Below are positions 57,504-64,000 of a stretch of DNA of 64,000 nucleotides, in pieces; position 1 is the stretch's first letter, and every line of letters begins with the position of its first letter. A model generated the notes under the pieces. The model was not told where the DNA came from. It made no database searches and worked only from the letters and a program-made list of their open reading frames with translations. The stretch comes from Lachnospiraceae bacterium OF09-6. GTDB lineage: Bacteria > Bacillota > Clostridia > Lachnospirales > Lachnospiraceae. The translations under genes were made by a program, and so were the position numbers. The stretch is taken from contig QUMM01000007.1 in assembly GCA_003435055.1 (NCBI GenBank), positions 72,020 to 136,019 of the forward strand, in the 5' to 3' direction.

Positions 57504-57680
57504 TCAATGAAAAAAAAATGCTCCGCAAGGATCGCACTGCGGCAGGATGGAATATGCCGCAAGCGACCTGCCGCAGGCGCAGAATCTCACAAGTGAGATT
57601 CTATTACATGTATAAGTCAGAATTGCAACGATAAGCAGAGCAGTAGTAAGTATGATTTGCAATTCTTCGTATGTACTCAT
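57504..57680 (-). CDS. Small hydrophobic peptide, second type I toxin-like ORF
   Basis: The 58-residue ORF begins MSTYEELQIILTTALLIVAI followed by LTYT, the M-x-T-Y-E-x-L start plus single helix seen in holin-like/TxpA-type toxin peptides. The rest (CNRISLVRFCACGR and onward) is encoded by hairpins AGAATCTCAC/GTGAGATTCT (57581-57602) and CTGCGGCAGG/CCTGCCGCAG (57537-57576) that look like a 3' UTR, so the original stop may be lost. AAAGGG lies before ATG 57680; the leader has a hairpin and a TATAAT-like box at 57747-57752. Confidence 0.5.
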   Translation of the reverse strand: MSTYEELQIILTTALLIVAILTYTCNRISLVRFCACGRSLAAYSILPQCDPCGAFFFH

Positions 57681-57907
57681 AATAATCACCCTTTCTGTAG
57701 GCTCAGATCAGATGAGAGCACATCCCCCAGCTACCCGGTTAAGCATATTATATTTCATTAATAAATAAGAAATAAAATATAAAATGATGCATACTATAAA
57801 TAATATGTGAGTATACAATAAAATAAGTCTAACATATTCACACATAAAAATCCAGTAAAGAATTACACAAACGAAAGTTTCATTGTGCAAAATTCAGACT
57901 AAAATAT

Positions 57908-57936
57908 TTGACACGTTTATAGCATCATAATATAAT
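57908..57936 (+). promoter_or_regulatory. Perfect consensus promoter upstream of a gene relic
   Basis: TTGACA (57908-57913), 17 bp, TATAAT (57931-57936). It lies 54 bp before the truncated response-regulator ORF. The 57.69-57.9 kb stretch before it is AT-rich with no gene seen. Confidence 0.8.
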
Positions 57937-57989
57937 TTAAAAGAATAATTATAACGGTATATACTTATACAGAATGAGAAGGAACAGAG

Positions 57990-58272
57990 ATGATAATAGG
58001 GATCTGTGATGATGACAAAATATGGGAAAGAAAGGCCAGTTATATCATAGGAGAATACAGAAAAAAGGTATCGCTGGACATCGATATCCAATACAGGTGA
58101 TGAAGCCAGAGTAATAGCTGCGTTGGAAAATGGGGAACAGTTATCAAGCAGCGAGATTGCGAAAGCAACTGGCTACACGAAATCAAAGGTGCTAAGACTG
58201 ATCGATCACTTAAAAGAAAAAGATTATATCAGGGTAACTGGTAAAGGAAGAGGAACAAGATATGGTCTGTAA
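57990..58272 (+). pseudogene. Fused relics: response-regulator N-terminus and winged-helix C-terminus
   Basis: At 57990-58100 the ORF MIIGICDDDKIWERKASYII, ending LDIDIQYR, is the first 36 residues of an AgrA/LytTR-type receiver domain with its acidic DDD. From 58093 another frame reads a winged-helix C-terminus (SSSEIAKATGYTKSKVLRLI, then DYIRVTGKGRGTRYGL) ending at 58272, like those at the end of AlbA_2/AAA_4-type regulators. Neither is complete; a deletion has joined two different genes behind an intact promoter. Confidence 0.65.
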
Positions 58273-58329
58273 ATTATTTGTGATGTAAGGATTGGACAAG
58301 GAAAGGCGAAAATGAGAAGGAGACCGGCG

Positions 58330-59044
58330 ATGAATAAGAAGTGGAAATCATTTCAGAAACTGACAGAAAAATGTTATGAGAATATGATCGGAGCGGAAGA
58401 AGATGCTTCCTGCTGGCAGAATGGATTTGAGTTATTGAAAGAGTTTGTTCTGGAAGAAAGAAAAAGAGATCCTCAGTTTGCACCGGAACTGGAGCTCCTG
58501 GATGATGCGACCGATTATCGGTTTGACATAGAGGGATGGCTGGAGGACTGCCTGGATGAGATGGGATATGAGAGAAGATCATGCAGTGCTTCTGAGAATG
58601 TGCGATGATCTGCTGAAGTTATTTACCTGGTCAGAATATACCGGATCCGATCTGAAATTCCGCAAGGTCGGGGCATTAAATGCTCTGGGAAAAGTACAGA
58701 AAGCGGCAGAATTCTGTGACAAATGGATAGAAAAAGAGCCGGAGAATATCGTAGCAGCTACCGCAGGTGTTTACGCATATATGAAGAACAGTGAACAAAA
58801 TAAAGCCAGAGAGTTAATAGAGAAATTCATACCAGACGGAATGATCTGCTGTGATGACAATGATATTATGTTTACAGCAGCGTCCAGATTTTATGAAAAG
58901 GTTGGAGATACGAAGAAACACGAACAGATGGAAGAAGCATTAGAAGCATATGATCAGAAGCTGGAAGCTTATTTTTCAGAATACGCAGATATGGATGATG
59001 ACGATGAACTGTTATGGGATGAAGAAGATCTTCCATTTTGCTAG
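58330..59044 (+). CDS. TPR-like hypothetical protein (frameshifted)
   Basis: Two overlapping frames give one protein of about 237 residues. The first part (WKSFQKLTEKCYENMIGAEE, FELLKEFVLEERK) runs to GWLEDCLDEM, and the second (REDHAVLLRMCDDLLKLFTW) continues in another frame. Unlike the other broken genes this one has an extra base: GATGGGATATG would read in frame as GATGGATATG. The second half has TPR-like helix pairs (GALNALGKVQKAAEFCDKWI, AATAGVYAYMKNSEQNKARE) and a very acidic end. ATG 58330 has AAGGAG upstream. No function is recognised; it may be a protein-interaction scaffold. Confidence 0.7.
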
Positions 59045-59109
59045 AAAATAATGAAAGAGAAGAACGGAAAAATATAAAAAGTGTTGCGGAAAGAATGTGT
59101 AAGAGTGCA

Positions 59110-59811
59110 ATGGAAAAAAGGTTTACCATCTACATATTAATACTGACCGGTATATTTCTAGGAATATCCCGCTCACCAGTGCGGGCAACGGACTCAGAAA
59201 TCCCAGTATTTACCGCATCTGAGATCACAGAGGGGAGCGAAGTCTATAACCGTATTAGTGGAAAGTCATATCAGGAAAACGAGAATATTTCTTTGAAGGA
59301 TCTCCGTTATCTGCAAATATCTCATTATGATTTTGACCACAAAATACAGACCGGGGAATTGATTGTGAATGCAGAACTGGCAGATGAAGTTCTGGAGATT
59401 TTTCAGGAGCTGTATGATGCGGAGTATGAGATTGCATCTATGCACCTGATTGATGACTACTGGATAAATGAGGATCCGGATCAGGCAGATACGAATTCTA
59501 TCGATCACAACAATACCTCAGTTTTTTGCTATCGTGTAGTGACAGGAGGAGAGAATCTTTCCAGACATGCCTATGGCTGTGCCATCGACATTAATCCACA
59601 GCAGAATCCATATCTGACACTGCAAGAAGATGGAACCTATGACTGTGATCATGAAAATGCACTGGAATATATGGATCGCTCGCTGGAGGATGCACACGAG
59701 ATCAAAGAAGGTGATATCTGCTGGCAGGCTTTTACCGATCACGGCTTTACCTGGGGCGGAAGCTGGACGAATCCCAAAGATTATCAGCATTTTGAAAAAA
59801 GATTGGAATAA
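59110..59811 (+). CDS. Exported M15-family D,D-/L,D-peptidase (VanY/CwlK-like)
   Basis: The 233-residue protein has an N-terminal signal/anchor (FTIYILILTGIFLGIS) and an M15 zinc peptidase domain: LSRHAYGCAIDINPQQNPYL holds the first His and Asp ligands and HGFTWGGSWTNPKDYQHFE the last His. Such enzymes trim peptidoglycan stem peptides outside the membrane. The frame is open back to 59038, overlapping the previous gene, but ATG 59110 places the hydrophobic segment at the N-terminus; no strong ribosome-binding site marks either. Confidence 0.85.
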   Translation: MEKRFTIYILILTGIFLGISRSPVRATDSEIPVFTASEITEGSEVYNRISGKSYQENENISLKDLRYLQISHYDFDHKIQTGELIVNAELADEVLEIFQELYDAEYEIASMHLIDDYWINEDPDQADTNSIDHNNTSVFCYRVVTGGENLSRHAYGCAIDINPQQNPYLTLQEDGTYDCDHENALEYMDRSLEDAHEIKEGDICWQAFTDHGFTWGGSWTNPKDYQHFEKRLE

Positions 59812-59821
59812 AAGATAGGAA

Positions 59822-59870
59822 AACACTCCTGTGTGATTGGATCATAGAGAATCGAATCAGCAGGAGTGTT
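59822..59870 (+). terminator. Terminator of the peptidase gene
   Basis: AACACTCCTG (59822-59831) pairs with CAGGAGTGTT (59861-59870), with extra pairing of GATT/AATC inside; ACTGTTTTAT follows. Confidence 0.7.
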
Positions 59871-59946
59871 ACTGTTTTATGACTTATTTGTAAAGCGGAC
59901 ATTCGCAATTCGCTTCGCTACTTGCTCATGAACGCAGTCGCTTCGC

Positions 59947-61086
59947 TTATCTGCGTTCAAAATATTCGGCTACATCTTTCAGGTATTGGATAATCGGAAG
60001 ATGCTGTGGACAGACGCCTTCACACTGGCCACATTCCAGACAGTCGCTGGCTTTTCCAAAAGTCTGAGTCAGACGCTGATAGTATTCGCCCTGTGGTTTC
60101 CAGCCTTTTTCCGCAGTTTCCTGTTTATCTGCGTTGTACAGCGAGAAGTATTTTGGAATAGCGATATTCTGTGGACAGCCATCGGTGCAGTAGGAGCATC
60201 CGGTACATGGAATCGTGATGCTGGAATTGATCATGTCTACGGCATTTTTTACGATCTGAAGTTCTTCTTCGTTCATTGGCTGGAAATCCTTCATGTAGCT
60301 CATATTATCCATCAGCTGTGCCATGTTGCTCATGCCACTTAAGACCATTTTGACATTTGGCTGACTGGCAGCAAAACGGATGGCCCAGGATGGAACAGAC
60401 ATATCCGGATGGTAAGCTTTGAAAGCAGCTTCTGCATTTTCCGGAACTTTTGCCAGAGTACCGCCCTTTACCGGCTCCATAACGATGACTGGCTTGCCAT
60501 GTCTGGCAGCAACTTCATAACATTTACGGGACTGAATGCCCACGCTGTCCCAATCCAGATAATTCAGCTGAAGCTGTACGAATTCCATTTCCGGATGTGC
60601 AGTCAGGATTTTGTCCAGCACATCGGCATTATCATGGAAGGAAAATCCGATATGTTTTACCAGACCCTGAGCCTTCTTCTCGGCCAGCCAGTGGAAACAG
60701 TCCAGTTTTTCATAGATTTCATAATGATCCACCCCCATATCGTGAAGCAGATAATAATCGAAGTAAGTAACGCCGGTTTTCTTTCTCTGCTCCTCAAAGA
60801 TTTTGTCCCGATCTTCTTTGGTCTTTATAAATCCGGCATGGAGCTTGGTGGCTAGAGTGTAGCTGTTACGAGGATGACGGTCTACCAGAGCCTCTTTTGT
60901 TGCATTTTCACTTTTGAATCCGCAATACATCCATGCGGTATCAAAATAAGTAAATCCATTTTCCAGAAAAGCATCTACCATTTGTTTGGTCTGCTCTATA
61001 TCAATACTGGCTGCATCGTTGGCATCCAGAAGCGGCAGACGCATCAGGCCAAATCCCAGTTTTTTCTTACTTGTAAAAATATCCAT
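59947..61086 (-). CDS. Aldo/keto reductase with C-terminal ferredoxin-like domain
   Basis: The 379-residue protein has an AKR barrel (KLGFGLMRLPLL; YFDTAWMYCGF with the catalytic Tyr; YTLATKLH; YYLLHDMGVDHYE) and a C-terminal dicluster FeS domain with CTGCSYCTDGCPQNI and CLECGQCEGVCPQHLPI. This subfamily is common in gut Clostridia; substrates are unknown. Its stop codon lies near a GAACGCAG/CTGCGTTC hairpin (59930-59958). It is monocistronic and divergent from the MATE relic. Confidence 0.92.
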   Translation of the reverse strand: MDIFTSKKKLGFGLMRLPLLDANDAASIDIEQTKQMVDAFLENGFTYFDTAWMYCGFKSENATKEALVDRHPRNSYTLATKLHAGFIKTKEDRDKIFEEQRKKTGVTYFDYYLLHDMGVDHYEIYEKLDCFHWLAEKKAQGLVKHIGFSFHDNADVLDKILTAHPEMEFVQLQLNYLDWDSVGIQSRKCYEVAARHGKPVIVMEPVKGGTLAKVPENAEAAFKAYHPDMSVPSWAIRFAASQPNVKMVLSGMSNMAQLMDNMSYMKDFQPMNEEELQIVKNAVDMINSSITIPCTGCSYCTDGCPQNIAIPKYFSLYNADKQETAEKGWKPQGEYYQRLTQTFGKASDCLECGQCEGVCPQHLPIIQYLKDVAEYFERR

Positions 61087-61255
61087 GAGTAGAGTTCCTC
61101 CCGTTTTTCTTACTATTTTATCACTGATCAGAGAAAAGAAAAAGGGACAATGATTGTAGAGTCAGATTTTTTTGTGTATACTCAAATGGAAGGCAATGGC
61201 AATTAGGACAGACAGTGGATCACTGCAGAGAATAAAAGAAGAAAAGGAATACCAT

Positions 61256-62173
61256 ATGAAAAGCAAGATTTTTTCAGATAAATTTTTTAACAGTCAGTTG
61301 TGAAAGCTGGCAGTACCGATTATGATTCAAAGCCTGATGCTGGCATCGGTGGCTACGGCTGATGCGTTTATGCTGGGCGGTGTTGATCAGAATTTTTTGC
61401 CTGAGTGTAAGGTTTTGTTTTTTGTCATCGTTTGTATTTTTCCTGGGCTGTATATGTGTACCGGAACATCTGATGGTGTTGTTTACGAATGAACCGGAAC
61501 TGATTGCCATCGGAGCAGATTATCTCAGGATCGCAGGCTGGTCTTATCTGTTGACAGGAATTTCCCAGTGTTATCTTGTGATACTGAAAGTGATAGACCA
61601 TACGGCAGATGCTACAAAAATCAGTTCCGCGGCTGTGGTGCTCAATATTATTCTGAATCTGGCAGGATTATGGAAAGCTATCCTGTCCTTACAGGAGATT
61701 TTGTGCGCTGCCTGTTACCGATGATTGGCGCAGCTCTGCTCTGGGGCGTGGGATTTACTTCTTATACTGCTTTTATGGGACATATGGGAACAGATGCGGC
61801 AGCAGCCAATTCGATAGCATCTGTAGTGCGTGACCTGGTATGTTGTATGTGTAATGGATTGGCAAGCGGTGGCGGGATTCTGGTGGGAAATGAACTGGGC
61901 GCAGGCAACCTTTCCACAGGAAGAGAATATGGAGACCGCCTGATGAAGCTGTCATTTGTGTGTGGTCTGCTGTCTACTGCGATTATGTTTGCGGTGACAC
62001 CACTTCTGATTCATGTAGTAAAGCTGACGGTACTGGGAGCCTTTGTATTTCACTGGCCGGTGGAGGTGGTGTATGCCTGTACCTGTCTGGATGAAGTGGG
62101 AAAGATTCCGTGGGTCATCTATCATTATAAAAAATATAAGTGGGTGAAAGACCTGACACGAGAAATGATATAA
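61256..62173 (+). pseudogene. Decayed MATE-family efflux transporter gene
   Basis: Fragments of a MATE carrier (normally about 450 residues) are scattered over three frames. The start MKSKIFSDKFFNSQL is followed by an in-frame TGA at 61301, then KLAVPIMIQSLMLASVATAD. A later fragment reads LLPMIGAALLWGVGFTSYTA and DAAAANSIASVVRDLVCCMC up to HFHWPVEVVYACTCLDEVGK-like C-terminal sequence (actual start of that piece FVFHWPVEVV). Internal blocks are missing. Unlike the single-base breaks elsewhere this is genuine decay with deletions. Confidence 0.85.
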
Positions 62174-62191
62174 AATGAGAGAGGAACAGAT

Positions 62192-62896
62192 ATGTACAGT
62201 GAGATATTCAGTAAAGTATATGATGCATTTGGATGGAATTATTATCCGGAAAGTTTTGCACAATTGCTGTTGAAATGGATAGAAGAAAAGGGGATAACTG
62301 TTAAAAATATGTTGGATCTGGGATGTGGAACCGGTGTACTTTGCAGCATTATGCAGGAGCATGGTATAGAGGCACATGGGATGGATCTTTCTTATGGAAT
62401 GATTGCCATGGCGAAGGAGAAATATCCCAAGCTTCGATTTGAACAGGGAAATATGGTCACCTGGAAACCGGAAAAATCATATGATCTGGTAACGAGTACC
62501 TGTGATGCCCTGAATCACATTCTGGAACCGGAAGAGGTAAAAGCTGTATTTCGAAATGTATATTCTTATGTGAATCCGGGCGGTTATTTTCTCTTTGATC
62601 TTCTTCGTGAGGGGGAAGCAGAGGAATGTGAACCGGTGGAGCTGGGAGAACTGGAGGGAAAAAGACTGCAGTTTCAGATTTGTCATCCACAGGAAGGCTT
62701 TGTAACTCTTCAGACGGATTTATATGAGGGAGAGCAGTTGGTTAATACGGAAAAAATTCAGGAACGGATTTATTCGTCAGAGTGGATAATGGAAGAATTA
62801 AAGAGAGCCGGATTTTCCGACGTAACATGTACAGATCAGTTACTGGAGGGGCATGAGGAACATGCCGCGACCTGGTTTGTGATTGCAAAGAAATAA
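62192..62896 (+). CDS. Class I SAM-dependent methyltransferase
   Basis: The 234-residue protein shows motif I MLDLGCGTGVLCSIM, motif II-like HGMDLSYGMIAMAKEKYP and motif III-like YDLVTSTCDALNHILEPEEV, with FRNVYSYVNPGGYFLFDLL. Target is unknown; the family includes small-molecule and glycine/sarcosine-type methylases. AGAGGAACAG precedes ATG 62192. It is followed by a repeat-type terminator. Confidence 0.9.
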   Translation: MYSEIFSKVYDAFGWNYYPESFAQLLLKWIEEKGITVKNMLDLGCGTGVLCSIMQEHGIEAHGMDLSYGMIAMAKEKYPKLRFEQGNMVTWKPEKSYDLVTSTCDALNHILEPEEVKAVFRNVYSYVNPGGYFLFDLLREGEAEECEPVELGELEGKRLQFQICHPQEGFVTLQTDLYEGEQLVNTEKIQERIYSSEWIMEELKRAGFSDVTCTDQLLEGHEEHAATWFVIAKK

Positions 62897-62904
62897 TTTA
62901 TGAG

Positions 62905-62951
62905 AAGCCAATGGGGACGGAGTAAATGGCCTGTCCCTACTGGCTTTTTTT
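62905..62951 (+). terminator. Repeat-type terminator after the methyltransferase gene
   Basis: AAGCCAATGGGGACGG (62905-62920) pairs with CTGTCCCTACTGGCTT (62931-62946), followed by TTTTT. The left arm is the same sequence as in the hairpins at 40.8 and 42.6 kb. Confidence 0.88.
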
Positions 62952-63019
62952 AATTAAATAACATACTTATATTTTGTATCTGCATACATTGTAAAAACAA
63001 CATCTCTGGAGGCTTATCC

Positions 63020-63280
63020 GTGAAAGATTATATTGAGGAACGGGCAGTGGAGATTGGCACATACATTGTGGAGACAAATGCGACAGTACGACAGACGGCA
63101 AAAAAGTTCGGGGTGAGCAAGTCTACGGTACATATGGTAGTAACAAAAAAGAACTGTATAGAAATATTATATATATGGTTAAATGATAAAAGAGAACGAA
63201 CCATCAATTTAGATGTGTATTCGTTCTTTTTCTTTAGAAAAATATTGATTGTAAATATTCAAAATGCTATGTTTATTTAA
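63020..63280 (+). pseudogene. spoIIID: Truncated SpoIIID sporulation regulator
   Basis: From a GTG start with GGAGG 7 bp upstream, the product reads as SpoIIID for about 45 residues: KDYIEERAVEIGTYIVETNA, then the helix-turn-helix TVRQTAKKFGVSKSTVH. SpoIIID proteins go on with KDVTERL and a basic tail to about 80-94 residues; here the match is lost after STVHM at about 63135-63150 and an unrelated AT-rich, Phe-rich end follows. SpoIIID is a mother-cell DNA-binding regulator in sporulation. Whether the missing end lies beyond 64 kb (insertion) or is deleted cannot be told from this window. Confidence 0.85.
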
Positions 63281-63307
63281 TAAAAGGTAAGTAAGAAGGT
63301 GCAGGAT

Positions 63308-63970
63308 ATGCTAAATAAAGTACAAAAAGCGGCATTTGATTTGATTCAATCAGATGCACGATTTATATATACGTTAGTTGATATGCAAAATAACGCTAAA
63401 AATATTAATAGTAATTATGTAATGATGAGCATACCGTATATAGGAATTTTTGCGGATGGTGCGGAACAATGGTGCAAAAAAATTGGACTAAATGCACCGA
63501 GATTTAATGATGAAGAAAAAGAATACTATGTAAAATTAAGACAAGCTCACAAATTGTTTGAAATGTCATATGAAGAATATGAAACATTACTATTGGATAA
63601 ATTTCATGAAAGTGATGAGTATTTTTACAATATTCGAAGCTTACTTGAAAAGATAATTGGTTATTATAATGTGGGAACGGATTATTGTAATGGAGCAGTT
63701 TGTGGCAATACTATTTTATGTGCAATGTATATGCCGTTTAATACTTTAGAAGATGAAAAAATAGGTCCTAAGATCAGAGATTTGAGCATTGTTACTGGGA
63801 AGCTTGCGGCCTATTTCTTGGATACAAATTTAGAGCCATTTAGTTATGATGACAGAAATAATATTGTCAAATATCGAGATTGTCATTTTTTTAGAAATAG
63901 TCCAATCAAGTTGAAAAATAATTTAGGATTTGTTCTTTTTTTGTATTTTTGTGTAACATCAATTATATAA
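63308..63970 (+). CDS. AT-rich hypothetical protein
   Basis: The 220-residue product is not recognised. It is acidic and Tyr/Asn-rich, with probable helices, a GADGAEQ-like segment (IPYIGIFADGAEQWCKKIGL) and a hydrophobic C-terminus (LGFVLFLYFCVTSII). Base composition is much more AT-rich than the housekeeping genes, consistent with acquired DNA inserted after the SpoIIID break. ATG 63308 follows AGAAGGTG. Nothing nearby gives a functional clue. Confidence 0.6.
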   Translation: MLNKVQKAAFDLIQSDARFIYTLVDMQNNAKNINSNYVMMSIPYIGIFADGAEQWCKKIGLNAPRFNDEEKEYYVKLRQAHKLFEMSYEEYETLLLDKFHESDEYFYNIRSLLEKIIGYYNVGTDYCNGAVCGNTILCAMYMPFNTLEDEKIGPKIRDLSIVTGKLAAYFLDTNLEPFSYDDRNNIVKYRDCHFFRNSPIKLKNNLGFVLFLYFCVTSII

Positions 63971-64000
63971 TAGAGTTCCTTGATAAATATTTTGTTGAAG

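Overview
The window looks like a chromosomal segment of a Gram-positive, spore-former-lineage gut anaerobe of the Lachnospiraceae (Blautia/Dorea/Mediterraneibacter type). This is inferred from AGGAGG ribosome-binding sites, a YesM/YesN-type two-component pair, Ddh-type lysine/DAP synthesis, MetY, LuxS, a SpoIIID remnant, FeS-containing aldo/keto reductase and DUF362 proteins, and moderate GC outside one GC-rich island.

Layout. 1-10.6 kb: a pentose locus with an FGGY kinase (cut by the window edge), AraD epimerase, response regulator, histidine kinase and a YtfQRT/YjfF-like ABC importer flanked by two related solute-binding proteins. 10.7-24.4 kb: housekeeping genes (ddh, tRNA-Val, tRNA-Met, metY, luxS, ispF, cysS, mrnC, rlmB), a small type I toxin-like locus, a highly structured intergenic element before cysS, and a large secreted zincin-like protein. 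24.6-31.9 kb: tRNA-Thr, azlCD, an MrfA-like helicase with a UvrD-like helicase, and a PflA-like radical SAM protein. 32-33.1 kb: AT-rich small exported proteins and a broken lipoprotein with a 93-bp tandem duplication. About 33.1-39.8 kb: a GC-rich Tn4451/TnpX-type mobilizable element (MobC, relaxase, Cys-rich VLP, RepA-like, DnaC-like, TnpW, large serine recombinase) with no visible cargo. 39.9-57.3 kb: pseudouridine synthase, UPF0303, DUF362, glyA, cstA, a nuclease-helicase, AEC transporter, maf, a 63-bp repeat array and gltBD. 57.3-64 kb: a candidate small RNA with a consensus promoter, a second toxin-like ORF, gene relics, an M15 peptidase, an FeS aldo/keto reductase, a decayed MATE gene, a methyltransferase, a truncated spoIIID and an AT-rich unknown gene.

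A dominant technical feature is that 13 conserved genes are each broken by one missing base, mostly in short homopolymers, and one more by an extra base. This pattern points to consensus errors rather than mass pseudogenization, so I annotate these as single genes with a frameshift. Real decay is separately visible in the MATE, substrate-binding fragment, response-regulator fragment, lipoprotein and SpoIIID remnants.

The best candidates for undescribed biology are the compact toxin/antisense-like locus at 11.9-12.1 kb, the isolated small RNA unit at 57.34-57.49 kb beside a second toxin-like ORF, the multi-hairpin element at 17.8-18.0 kb, and the 63-bp hairpin repeat found directly after two unrelated stop codons.
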